A program made the position numbers and the translations under genes. From contig NZ_CP029033.1 in the NCBI RefSeq assembly GCF_003073475.1, positions 1,736,001 to 1,800,000 on the forward strand: a stretch of 64,000 nucleotides of DNA, written 5' to 3'. Below are positions 1 to 9,174 of this stretch, piece after piece; the first letter of the stretch is position 1, and each line of letters opens with the position of its first letter. The notes beneath the pieces are model-generated. The model did not search any database, had not been told where the DNA came from, and saw only the letters and a program-made list of their open reading frames with translations. The DNA comes from Actinobaculum sp. 313 (lineage in GTDB: Bacteria; Actinomycetota; Actinomycetes; Actinomycetales; Actinomycetaceae).

Positions 1-1713
1 CGTCATAGCGCGCATCCATCTCCTTCACGACCCATTCGAGCGCCTCCGCCGCCTTCTTCGGATTCGTGATAATCGGAGTGATGAGATGCGGAATCCCGGC
101 ATAGATGGTCAGTTCCACCCGCTTCGGATCAACAAGAATCATACGCACCTGGTCGGGGGTGGCACGCATCATAATTGACGTGATCATCGAATTAATGAAG
201 GAGGACTTGCCGGCACCGGTTGCGCCCGCTACCAGCAGATGCGGCATCTTGGCCAGGTTCGCGACCACGAATTGGCCCTGCACGTTCTTTCCAACACCCA
301 CTGTCAGCGGGTGGGATGCCTTCTGCGCCACGGGCGAACGGAGAACGTCACCCAACAGCACCGTCTCACGATCCGTGTTCGGAATCTCAATACCAATGGC
401 GGACTTTCCAGGAATCGGCGAGAGTATACGCACATCGGCCGAGGCGACGGCGTAGGCAATGTTCTTCGACAGTGCTGTGATGCGCTCGACCTTGACTCCC
501 GGGCCAAGTTCGACCTCGTACTGGGTGACCGTGGGTCCACGGGAGAAGCCGACGACCTGTGCGTCGATACTGAAATCGGTGAATACCTGCGAAAGCTGGG
601 CTACCACCTTCTCGTTCGCGGAAGTGCGTTCCTTGTGCGGTGCCCCCTGCTTGAGATCGGCCATCTCCGGCAAGCGGTACACCACCGAGGGATCTAAGGC
701 CAGCTGCTGGCCGCTGACCGCCCCGGAGCGATCTCCGGTGCCGGGAGGGAATCGGCGGCCTTCGCGCGCAAAGCGGCTTGCGAACCAATCACGATGGGCC
801 GCGTCGCTTCGTGCTGCCGCTCCGCCTGGTCACCGTCCGCATGTGACACGGTGGGCGGTGTGAGCGCCGCGGTGCCCGTAGCCGATAGGCCGCCACCCTG
901 TTTACCGTGAAGCTTGCCCTTGCCGCGTGGCCGGGATGCCTCCGGCGGGGTCTGCTCGGGAGAGTCAGGCGGCGGCGTATCCAGTACTTCCGTGGCTGCA
1001 GGCTGCTGCGAACGACGCCGCCGCGGCAGCAACCGAGTGGAGGAACTGGTGCCGTCGACCTCATGTGCTTGTTCATAGGGAACCGACGCCGAGGTGCCGC
1101 GGTTCGCCTTGGGCTCCCGTGCCGGGGCCTCGCCGGCGTCGGACCGACGACGATTCCCGAACAACCGGCCGAACAACTCGCCAAGCGTTGTATTGGTCAT
1201 GTAGATCACGGCGAAGACGAGCAGCAGAACCAGAACCGGAATGGCACCGTATGCAGATAGCAGTGTTGTCAATGCACCGCCAACGGCCCATCCGAGCAGC
1301 CCACCCGCGCGCTCGACGCCGTCGAAGTCTGTCAGTGGACTGGGAGTACCCAACACGACATGCAGAATCCCGGTGGTTGATACGACGATAAGGGCGATGC
1401 CAATCGCAACTCTGCGGTTGGCACCTTCGGGAGACTTACGGAAGAACTGAACCGCGAGCCACAGTAACAGCACCGGCACGAGGACGGCGACCCAGCCCAG
1501 TAGGCCCGCCGTCGCATGGTGGATGGCAGCACCGAGAATGCCAGAGAGCTGGAACCACTCTCGCAGCGCCACAATGATCGCCAGCGCAAGCAGGGCAAGT
1601 GCAACACCGTCGCGGCGCACGCCACTGATGGGCGCACGCCGCTGGCTCTCGGCCCGCTGCGATCGGTTGGCCGCAGATTCTTTCTTTCCACTCGAAGGCT
1701 TGCGTGGACTCAC
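1..1713 (-). CDS. ftsK: DNA translocase FtsK/SpoIIIE (3' end outside window; frameshifted in this sequence)
   Basis: Septum-anchored dsDNA pump that clears and resolves chromosomes at division. The first 339 residues from a GTG start at 1713 carry about four hydrophobic helices (roughly residues 35-190) and a long Pro/Arg-rich linker. The motor domain follows in another frame: the translation resumes [20 protein letters not shown] near 715 and contains a Walker A motif, ATGAGKSS, encoded near 201-231. It then runs off the window at [19 protein letters not shown]. The two frames join perfectly if one C is added to the CCCC at 721-724. The gene is essential in most bacteria, so I read this as a sequence error rather than a pseudogene. 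Confidence 0.93.
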
Positions 1714-1876
1714 GTTGTGAACCCTATCGCTGTGAGGTGGGCCCGCGATAGTGGCACGCCGCCTTCAGAAGGTGGAAATGGCTCACACTGCGGTCGCCAA
1801 ATGGCGGAAATCCGCCGGTAAGCCGCATACCTACCGACGGATTCCCGCAGATTAGAGTTGCTGTGCGTCACTGCGG

Positions 1877-3325
1877 TCAGTCACGTTCCTCTTGCCGCCG
1901 AACGCGCGGAGCGCCTCCCAAGCCGTGGAGGATTCCCAGCACGAGTGCGACGAGCACTCCGACGGACGTTCCGCCCCACACATCCACATCCAGCCCCAGC
2001 GGTCCGAACAGGTAGCCCTGCCAGGTGAATCCTGCGGTCGTTGAGGTAACGAGCCCCCAGCCGATCACAGTCAATACAATCATTCCGATGAAGTTCATCC
2101 AGTTCACACGCCCGTATCGACCGCTTGGATTGAACAGGGCCTCCTGGTCATAGTCACGCTTGCGCAACGTCATGTCGCCGATGAAGATACCGGCCCAGGC
2201 AGCGATCGGAACACCCAGTGTAATCAGGAAGGCCTGGAAGGGTTCAAAGAAGTTCGCTGCGAACCACACGATCCAGATGGTGCCAAGCATCATGAGGATG
2301 CCGTCCAGCAGAGCCGCCTGCCAGCGCTTGATCGGAATACCCAAAGAGAGCAGCGTCAGGCCCGAGGAGTAAATGTCGAGCACGGAACCCGAGATCAGAC
2401 CACCAACCGAAACGATAATGAAGGGGATCAAATACCAGGTGGGCAGGATGTTGGCGAGAGCGCCGATCGGATCATCGTTGACAGCGGCCGCCAGATCGCT
2501 ATTGGAGCCGGCGAGCAGCAGTCCATAAACGATGAGGATGACCGGTGCACAGGAAGACGAGAAGGTCGTCCATCCCACAATACCTTTGGACGACGCACTG
2601 CGAGGCAGGTAACGCGAGTAGTCCGCTGCGCAATTCACCCAGCCCAGTCCCAGTCCGGTCATCACCATGATTGTGGCGCCGAGAACGCCACGCCAGTCGC
2701 CGCTAGGGCCGGAGAACACGGCTGACAGGTCGATGTCCTTGATTGTCAACGCCATGTACCCGATTGTGATAACGCCGAGAATCACGGTAAGCCACGTCTG
2801 AATCTTCATAATGAAGTCGAAGCCGAGCACGCCAGCCACCACAACAATCGCAACGATCACAACGAAGGCGAGCACCTTAGTGAGATTCGAATCCGGCGCG
2901 CCCATGCGAATGGCAACGGTGTTTGTTGCAAGGGTCGCATTGACCATCAGAATGATCTCCCAGCCCACTGTCAGCAGGTAGGAGACCACACCGGGCAGAC
3001 CGTTTCCGATCACGCCGAAGGGCGCACGAGACAGGGTCAGCGTCGGAGCGGAACCCCGCTTACCGGCAATTGCAATGATGCCAGCCAGTAAGAAGGAGAG
3101 CACCGTACCGACCAAGGCCACACAGAACGCCTGCCAAAAGGACAGTCCGAATCCCAGGATCCAGGCACCCCACGGGATTGAAAGCACCGAGATATTAGCA
3201 GCAAACCACGGCCAGAAAAGGTCAGACGGTTTTCCTTTCCGGTCTTCTTCCCGGATTACTTCGATTCCGGTTTCCTCAATGGACAGCGCCGAAGATTGCT
3301 TTTCGGCAAGAGCTGAGTCGCTCAT
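1877..3325 (-). CDS. NCS1-family nucleobase/allantoin/thiamine-type permease
   Basis: About 482-residue polytopic membrane protein with some twelve hydrophobic segments. It matches the cytosine/purine/uracil/thiamine/allantoin permease (NCS1, CodB-like) family. Family features seen are the N-terminal KGKPSDLFWPWFAANISVLS segment, a SRAPFGVIGNGLPG loop, and GWVNCAADYSRYLPRSAS before the middle helices. The start MSDSALAEKQ is chosen because AAGGAAGG lies just upstream of the ATG at 3325; a longer frame begins at 3406. It lies 229 bp downstream of purine nucleoside phosphorylase on the same strand, which suggests a purine or pyrimidine base substrate and a salvage role. The exact substrate cannot be read from sequence. 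Confidence 0.85.
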   Translation of the reverse strand: MSDSALAEKQSSALSIEETGIEVIREEDRKGKPSDLFWPWFAANISVLSIPWGAWILGFGLSFWQAFCVALVGTVLSFLLAGIIAIAGKRGSAPTLTLSRAPFGVIGNGLPGVVSYLLTVGWEIILMVNATLATNTVAIRMGAPDSNLTKVLAFVVIVAIVVVAGVLGFDFIMKIQTWLTVILGVITIGYMALTIKDIDLSAVFSGPSGDWRGVLGATIMVMTGLGLGWVNCAADYSRYLPRSASSKGIVGWTTFSSSCAPVILIVYGLLLAGSNSDLAAAVNDDPIGALANILPTWYLIPFIIVSVGGLISGSVLDIYSSGLTLLSLGIPIKRWQAALLDGILMMLGTIWIVWFAANFFEPFQAFLITLGVPIAAWAGIFIGDMTLRKRDYDQEALFNPSGRYGRVNWMNFIGMIVLTVIGWGLVTSTTAGFTWQGYLFGPLGLDVDVWGGTSVGVLVALVLGILHGLGGAPRVRRQEERD

Positions 3326-3475
3326 ATTTCCTTCCTTGGTTGGTTGGACACCGACTGGTTGAATTACGGCATCCACACCCAGTCGAATCTTCATTCTCAC
3401 TTGCATCGAGACATCATGTGCCGTCTCGATCCACCGATATTACGGCACGCAATCGACCCGAATCTATGACAGGAA

Positions 3476-3495
3476 TTCCGTACCGGAGCACGGAA
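3476..3495. promoter_or_regulatory. Small dyad upstream of the permease gene
   Basis: TTCCGT and ACGGAA arms separated by 8 bases, about 150 bp upstream of the permease start, in the gap after the phosphorylase gene. It could be an operator for the permease or a weak hairpin. There is a single copy and no recognised regulator site, so confidence is low. Confidence 0.2.
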
Positions 3496-3554
3496 ACAGT
3501 TCCCTACAGTGCCATCCACTCGCTTGCGCCGACGCTGCCGATTGCCCGGTCGCC

Positions 3555-4397
3555 CTAGGCCTCGCACGCTGCCGTCTTGTGCAGGACGTCGAGTACGGCC
3601 GGGCCGATGCGCGCTGCCGATTTTTCGGCAATCGCAACTACCTCATCAGGATCTAGAACCTCTCCGCTCGCCTCGTGCGCGGTAACCGTAGATAATCCCA
3701 GAATCCGCATGCCGACGGCACGGGCTGCAATCGCATCCAACACCGTTGACATGCCCAGTGCCTGCGCACCGAGCAGGGCGACGGCGCGGGCCTCGGCGGC
3801 TGTTTCGTAATGCGGACCCGGCAGCATGGCGTACACACCTTCAACCAGCGCGATGCCATGTGCATGCGCGGCGGCATGCATCGCCTGGCGTAAGGCCGGA
3901 TCGTAGAGGTCAGTGAGGTCGACGAAATTTGCTCCCCCTGTAAGCGGAGAGGTTCCTGTGAGATTGAGGTGATCGGTAATCACCATGATCTGGCCCAAGG
4001 GCCAGTCCGGGAGGAGCGCCCCATTGGCATTGGTGAGAACGAGAGTGCGGGCACCCAAGGCGGAGGCGACACGCACATTCTCTCCTACAGCCACCGGCCC
4101 GTGTCCCTCGAACAGGTGGGTGCGTCCCGAGAATACAACAATGCGCTGCGACTCATGTTCAAATGCCCCGATCTCCCCACGGTGACCGGGGGCAACCGGA
4201 GGACGTAGTCCAACCTCATCATAAGGAGCGCGGGCAAGCGGCTCGGGCCACGAGTCAAGGAGCGGGCCCCAACCGGAGCCAAGCACTACGGCGGCGTCAA
4301 CACGGTCAATTCCGAGGCGTGAGCGCACGCGGGCAGCAATCAATTCGACGCGTGCAGTCGTCTGGCCAGTGCCACTTATCTCAGTTGTCATGCGCAT
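3555..4397 (-). CDS. punA: Purine nucleoside phosphorylase
   Basis: Cytosolic enzyme cleaving purine (deoxy)nucleosides with phosphate into base and (deoxy)ribose-1-phosphate. Trimeric PNP-family signatures are visible: GSGWG at residues 40-44 (phosphate site), TNANGALLPDW, GPHYETAAEAR, and the nucleoside-binding stretch ALGMSTVLDAIAARAVGM followed by LSTVTAHEASGE. The length of 280 residues is normal. The start is uncertain because ATGs at 4397 and 4391 are both possible and no clear Shine-Dalgarno is seen. Paired with the downstream NCS1 permease, it probably forms a purine-salvage unit wedged between rnj and ftsK. Confidence 0.92.
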   Translation of the reverse strand: MRMTTEISGTGQTTARVELIAARVRSRLGIDRVDAAVVLGSGWGPLLDSWPEPLARAPYDEVGLRPPVAPGHRGEIGAFEHESQRIVVFSGRTHLFEGHGPVAVGENVRVASALGARTLVLTNANGALLPDWPLGQIMVITDHLNLTGTSPLTGGANFVDLTDLYDPALRQAMHAAAHAHGIALVEGVYAMLPGPHYETAAEARAVALLGAQALGMSTVLDAIAARAVGMRILGLSTVTAHEASGEVLDPDEVVAIAEKSAARIGPAVLDVLHKTAACEA

Positions 4398-4627
4398 TAT
4401 GATAACGAGTCAGTGTTCTTGTTTCAGCAAAACACGGCGAGGCCCATACGCGGCTGTTGTATGCGGAGTTGGATTGTTTGTTATTCCCAGTACTGGCACT
4501 GACAGAGGACCGATCCGGTGGGCGATATCGTCCACCTCCGAACCGCGCGCTACGGCTCATGCTTGTTACAGGCGTACACCCCTTGGGATCAACCGATTAC
4601 CGGCAACGCTGCATCCGCTCAGGCGTA

Positions 4628-6301
4628 TCAAACCTCCACCACAGTTGGGATAATCATTGGAGCCCGCCGTAGCTTACGCGAGATCCATCGGCCCACCACC
4701 CGGCGCATCGCCTGCTGCATCCCATAGGCATCCAGACCTCTTTCGAGCGCGTCTTGCAGCGCCGCGGTGACCTCGGGAAGGATGTCGTCGAAGACGTTAC
4801 CGTCCTCCGCCATCGCGCGCGCTTGAATATGCGGACCGGTGACGATCTGTTCCTCCTTCGGATCGACGGCGGCGAAGATAACCACAAATCCTTCCTCCGA
4901 GAGGATCCGGCGGTCCTTCAACTCGGTCTCTGTAATATCGCCAATCGATGATCCGTCCACGTAGATATTGTGGAAAGGCACCGAACCAACGAGCTGGCAG
5001 ACGCCGTCGTGCATATCGATTACGGACCCGTTTTCCGCCAAGATGACGTTCTCTGGCGGAACGCCGGTCTTCACAGCGGTGGCGCCATTGGCTACCTGAT
5101 GGCGTACCTCGCCATGAATGGGCATGGCGTAGGCGGGTTGCAGGATGTTGTAGCAGTAAAGCAGTTCACCCTGCGCCGCGTGGCCGGATACATGTACCTT
5201 CGCGTTGCCCTTGTGAATAACGCGCGCACCGAGTTTCATCAGCCCGTTGATCACGTGGTACACGGAGTTCTCGTTACCCGGGATGAGGGAGGAGGCCATA
5301 AGTACCGTATCCCCCGGCCCCAGGCTTACCTTCGGGTGTGCCGAGTTCGCGATTCGCGAGAGCACCGCCATAGGTTCCCCCTGCGATCCCGTTGACATAT
5401 AGACGCGCTCCCGCGTCGGGATGACAGCCATATCGCGCAGATCGACGACAACGCCGGCGGGAATCTCCAAGTATCCCAGCTCTGCTGCCAGACCCATATT
5501 ACGCACCATGGACCTCCCGACGAAGGCAACCTTCCTGCCGTGGTGGGCGGCGGCATTAAGCACCTGTTGGACGCGATGCACATGGGAGGCGAAGGAGGCA
5601 ACGATGATTTGCCCGGTGGCGTGCGCAAAAACGTCGTCAATGACCGGGCCGATCTCGGATTCGGAAGCGACGAACCCCGGTACCTCGGCATTCGTCGAGT
5701 CGCACATGAAGAGGTCAACGCCCTCTTCGCCGGCTTTGGCAAAGGCACGAAGGTCGGTCAAACGCCCGTCCAATGGCAGTTGATCCATTTTGAAATCGCC
5801 GGTGATGAGGATGTTTCCCTCGGCGCTGCGCACGAAGACCGCGAGCGCGTCCGGAATCGAATGGTTGACGGCGATGAATTCCATCTCGAAGGGGCCGACT
5901 TTCTCCACATCGCCTTCCACAACCACATGTGAATGCGGCGTGATCCTATGCTCGGTCAGTTTCGCCTCCGTAAAGGCAATGGTCAATTGCGAGCCGAGGA
6001 TGGGAATATCGGGCCGTAACTGCAGCAGGTAAGGAACCGCGCCAATATGATCTTCGTGGCCATGGGTGAGAACGATCGCCTCGATATCGTTGATTCGAGC
6101 TCGAAGGTAATCGATATCCGGAAGTATGAGATCAACTCCGGGTTGGCTCTCCTCCGGGAAAAGCACGCCGCAATCGACGACGACTATCCGGCCGCGGTAT
6201 TCGAGGACGTTGCAGTTCCTACCTACTTCGCCCAGGCCTCCGAGCGGAATGATACGCACGGTGTCATCAGCAAGGGCAACGGGCATTTTATGGTCAGTCA
6301 C
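4628..6301 (-). CDS. rnj: Ribonuclease J
   Basis: Metallo-beta-lactamase/beta-CASP ribonuclease with 5'-3' exo- and endonucleolytic activity in mRNA decay and rRNA processing. The zinc motif HGHEDH lies at residues 80-85, preceded by IIPLGGLGEVGRN, a family hallmark. Later motifs CDSTNAEVPG, MSTGSQGEPMAVLSRIA and VHVSGHAAQGEL fit the beta-CASP region. The start is taken as GTG at 6301 (VTDHKMPVAL), with GAGAG about 10 bases upstream. This gives 557 residues, the usual actinobacterial length; the longer frame to 6376 adds a basic, non-conserved leader. It lies just downstream of dapA, as in other actinobacteria. Confidence 0.95.
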   Translation of the reverse strand: MTDHKMPVALADDTVRIIPLGGLGEVGRNCNVLEYRGRIVVVDCGVLFPEESQPGVDLILPDIDYLRARINDIEAIVLTHGHEDHIGAVPYLLQLRPDIPILGSQLTIAFTEAKLTEHRITPHSHVVVEGDVEKVGPFEMEFIAVNHSIPDALAVFVRSAEGNILITGDFKMDQLPLDGRLTDLRAFAKAGEEGVDLFMCDSTNAEVPGFVASESEIGPVIDDVFAHATGQIIVASFASHVHRVQQVLNAAAHHGRKVAFVGRSMVRNMGLAAELGYLEIPAGVVVDLRDMAVIPTRERVYMSTGSQGEPMAVLSRIANSAHPKVSLGPGDTVLMASSLIPGNENSVYHVINGLMKLGARVIHKGNAKVHVSGHAAQGELLYCYNILQPAYAMPIHGEVRHQVANGATAVKTGVPPENVILAENGSVIDMHDGVCQLVGSVPFHNIYVDGSSIGDITETELKDRRILSEEGFVVIFAAVDPKEEQIVTGPHIQARAMAEDGNVFDDILPEVTAALQDALERGLDAYGMQQAMRRVVGRWISRKLRRAPMIIPTVVEV

Positions 6302-6544
6302 GTGCCCTATTCTCTCACGGCGAAGCAGAGTGCGAGTCCGTGACCTGCCTTTTCCCAGTACCAGCAGCCCGCGCACCCCACGGCCCGACCCGGCAGCCGG
6401 AAACCAAGCACCGTGTCAAATCCGAGTGCAGGCCGTCCCGTGCGCGTTCAAGCGTTCTCGCGCGGGGTTAGCCACCGGCACACGCTCCGGTCGCCTTGCC
6501 GTGTGCGTTCGACCGTTGTACCACCGCAGCCGATTCCGCGATGG

Positions 6545-7450
6545 TCAGATTAAGCCATAGGCACGCAAGGAGTTCGCCAGCTCAACCAGTTCTGCCCGGG
6601 AAGCCCCGACAAGGGGTAGCCGCAGCGTCGCAGAAGGAATTGCACCCATCATCTTCAACGCTTCCTTTGCCATCACGGCACCTTGGCCGCCTCCCATAAT
6701 CGCCTGAATAATGGGGCGTTGCCGAGCCGCTTCCGCGCGGGCAGCGGGCAGGTCACCCGCATCGACTTCATTGACCAGCGCTCGCAGGCCGGAGGCAATG
6801 ACATGGCCCACCACCGAGATGACACCGGAGGCCCCATGTGCAAGCCAAGCGAAATTGAGGGCGTCGTCGCCGGAGTAGTATTCCAATCCCGTTGCCGCCA
6901 TTTTGACGAATCCACCGGCGACATCGCCGGTGGCATCCTTAACCGCCTTGATACGCGGATGTTCGGCGAGTCTCTTCAACGTGTCGAACTCAATTTTGAC
7001 GCCTGTTCGACCCGGAATGTCGTAAATGATCACCGGCAATTCGGTGGCGTCAGTAACTGCCGTGATGTGCTGGTACACGCCTTCCTGGGATGGGCGGTTG
7101 TAGTACGGAGCAAGGACGAGCAGGCCATCGGCACCACAAGCGGCTGCACCCTGTGCGATTCGCACAGCGTGAGCAGTGTCGTTTGAGCCGGCTCCGGCCA
7201 GAACCATCGCACGTCCACCGATAGCAGCCTTCACCTCGCGGACAAGATCATCCTTCTCTGGCTGGTGGGTGGTCGGGGACTCTCCCGTTGTTCCGGACAG
7301 CAGGATGCAGTCGCAGCCTTCATCGACAAGGCGCGACGCCAAAGAAACAGCAGAGTCGATATCGAGTGACCCATCCTCATGGAACGGAGTCACCATGGCA
7401 ACGGCAACGGATCCAAAGGCCCGCTCGGGCCCAACTGTGGTCTCACTCAT
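6545..7450 (-). CDS. dapA: 4-hydroxy-tetrahydrodipicolinate synthase
   Basis: Condenses pyruvate with aspartate semialdehyde in lysine/meso-diaminopimelate synthesis. Catalytic features seen: SGTTGESPT at residues 52-60 (active-site Thr), Tyr143 in YDIPGRTG, and the Schiff-base Lys171 in KAVKDATGD. The chosen ATG (MSETTV) gives 301 residues, the family norm. A GGAGAGG lies about 13 bases upstream, and the upstream extension in frame is not conserved. dapB follows on the same strand beyond a divergent acetyltransferase gene, so the two lysine genes are close but not contiguous. Confidence 0.96.
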   Translation of the reverse strand: MSETTVGPERAFGSVAVAMVTPFHEDGSLDIDSAVSLASRLVDEGCDCILLSGTTGESPTTHQPEKDDLVREVKAAIGGRAMVLAGAGSNDTAHAVRIAQGAAACGADGLLVLAPYYNRPSQEGVYQHITAVTDATELPVIIYDIPGRTGVKIEFDTLKRLAEHPRIKAVKDATGDVAGGFVKMAATGLEYYSGDDALNFAWLAHGASGVISVVGHVIASGLRALVNEVDAGDLPAARAEAARQRPIIQAIMGGGQGAVMAKEALKMMGAIPSATLRLPLVGASRAELVELANSLRAYGLI

Positions 7451-7599
7451 ATCTGGACTGTAGCCTCTCCGGCCGGAAAAGTGCTGGAACTCTCGCATGC
7501 CGGGACGCGCTCCACGTATCTAGAGACCCCGCACCGCCAAGACGCCTTCACCGCATTCGTCGAATAGCGCGAGTGCTCATACCCGCGTAGCCTGAACGG

Positions 7600-8289
7600 G
7601 TGGATAGAAAGCCGACTGCACACAGCTTGGTCCGACCCGCTACGCGGCATGATGCGGATGCCATTGGTGCACTTCATGCAGGTACCATGCAGGCCGCAGT
7701 TCGGGCTGCATTGGGGCATACACTACCGGCAGCGGTCACCTCTCGTTTCGATCCCGCAGCCTTTGCGGCGCAGTGGGCGGCGGCCATCACGGCGCCACAG
7801 ACGGCCGATATCCACGTACTGTGCGCGGTCGCTGCGGGAAGAATCGTGGGGTTCACAGCCGTTGCTCCCACCGCGCGCGTCCCCGACGACTGCACCTCCT
7901 CCGGCAACGGGGCCACGCGGGATCATGCCGACGCGGACGACAGGCATTCACGGGAGGCGTCCGGTGTATCCGGCCGCGTTCGCACCGCACCGACCGACGG
8001 CAATCACCCAACTGGGAAACCGCCTGCGAGCCGCATGGTCTATGAGTTCACCGCACTTGAAGTCGCGGAGAGCGATCAGCGGCAGGGGCACGGCTCACGG
8101 CTTCTCGCTGCGGCTACTGACATCGCCCGCAGTAGAGGTGCCACCGAAGTCCAGCTGTGGGTCCTTGCCGGGGACGACGCCCACACGTCCTTTCTTGCAA
8201 GTGCGGGATTCGCGCCCAGCGGTCTGCGCCGTCGCCTTGATATCGCAGGCGAGATCGCCACCCAGCACTGCTGGCGTGCGGAACTCTGA
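7600..8289 (+). CDS. GNAT-family N-acetyltransferase
   Basis: 229-residue protein from a GTG start. An N-terminal GNAT half (VRPATRHDADAIGALHAG) and a C-terminal half carrying the acetyl-CoA loop (VAESDQRQGHGSRLLAAA, with Q-x-x-G-x-G spacing) are separated by an unusually polar insert of about 50 residues (roughly 95-145). That insert is rich in Asp, Ser and Thr and has no secondary-structure look. The C-terminus ASAGFAPSGLRRRLD is the typical beta6-beta7 region. The substrate is unknown. It sits on the plus strand between dapA and dapB, so it is transcribed against its neighbours. Confidence 0.75.
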   Translation: MDRKPTAHSLVRPATRHDADAIGALHAGTMQAAVRAALGHTLPAAVTSRFDPAAFAAQWAAAITAPQTADIHVLCAVAAGRIVGFTAVAPTARVPDDCTSSGNGATRDHADADDRHSREASGVSGRVRTAPTDGNHPTGKPPASRMVYEFTALEVAESDQRQGHGSRLLAAATDIARSRGATEVQLWVLAGDDAHTSFLASAGFAPSGLRRRLDIAGEIATQHCWRAEL

Positions 8290-8367
8290 GGCGCCTACGC
8301 ATACCCGCACCCGCTCCGTTCCATGCATCCGCAGGGGCGGTGCCGCCGCGCCGACCATGCGCCTCGG

Positions 8368-9111
8368 CTACAGGCCCATGATCTCATCAAGGCCATACGT
8401 CAGACCGCCCCGCCCTTGTACGCTTCGTACGGCCAGCAGCACACCCGGCATGAAGCTCCCCCGATCAAAAGAATCCTGCCGCAGGAGCAGTTGTTCGCCG
8501 ACGTTACCGAGAAGAACTTCCTCGTGGGCATTCAGGCCGCGAAGGCGGACGGCATGCACATGGACGCCGTCGATCATGGCGCCGCGAGCTCCGAGTTCGT
8601 CGGTTTGTGTGGCATCCGGGCTCTGCGCTACGCCCGCCTGCGCACGGGAAGTGGCGATGCGCCGCGCCGTCGTTGCAGCCGTGCCGGAGGGAGCGTCGAC
8701 TTTATCCGGGTGGTGCATTTCGACGACCTCAACGGACTCGAAGTAAGGTGCTGCCTTCTGCGCGAAACTCATAAGCAACACGGCGGAGAGAGCGTAGTTC
8801 GGGGCGATAATGGCCGACCGCCCCGTCTTTTGTGTCCGCTCTCTCACATGATCCAGCGCCTGTGGAGTCCATCCGGTGGTGCCGACGACGACGTCGACGC
8901 CCGCGTCAAGCAGGGCCAACACGTTGCCTTCGGTTGCCGATGGCACGGTAAACTCCACCGCCACGTCGGCACCTGCGAGTGCTTCAGCGCTTAACGCATC
9001 GCCAACGTCCAGGCGTGCCACCAGTTCCATGTCTGCGGCGTCGTCCACCGCTTTGCAAACCGTTACGCCCATGCGTCCAGAGGCGCCCACTACTGCCACG
9101 CGAATTGTCAT
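8368..9111 (-). CDS. dapB: 4-hydroxy-tetrahydrodipicolinate reductase
   Basis: NAD(P)H-dependent reduction of the DapA product in diaminopimelate/lysine synthesis. The Rossmann motif GASGRMG lies at residues 9-15; VGTTGWTPQ, APNYALSAVLLM and the substrate/catalytic stretch EMHHPDKVDAPSGTA follow. The C-terminus contains RGGLTYGLDEIMGL. The length of 247 residues matches actinobacterial DapB. It is separated from dapA by the divergent GNAT gene and follows the M16 peptidase on the same strand. Confidence 0.96.
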   Translation of the reverse strand: MTIRVAVVGASGRMGVTVCKAVDDAADMELVARLDVGDALSAEALAGADVAVEFTVPSATEGNVLALLDAGVDVVVGTTGWTPQALDHVRERTQKTGRSAIIAPNYALSAVLLMSFAQKAAPYFESVEVVEMHHPDKVDAPSGTAATTARRIATSRAQAGVAQSPDATQTDELGARGAMIDGVHVHAVRLRGLNAHEEVLLGNVGEQLLLRQDSFDRGSFMPGVLLAVRSVQGRGGLTYGLDEIMGL

Positions 9112-9174
9112 AGCGTCAGCCTAACGCGCGCGGCCGCATACGGTACAGGGCGACCACTGCAAAACCCTCCGAAC

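Noticed and set aside
715-730. Programmed frameshift in ftsK
   Set aside because: No slippery heptamer or downstream pseudoknot is apparent, and eight similar breaks elsewhere point to run-length error.
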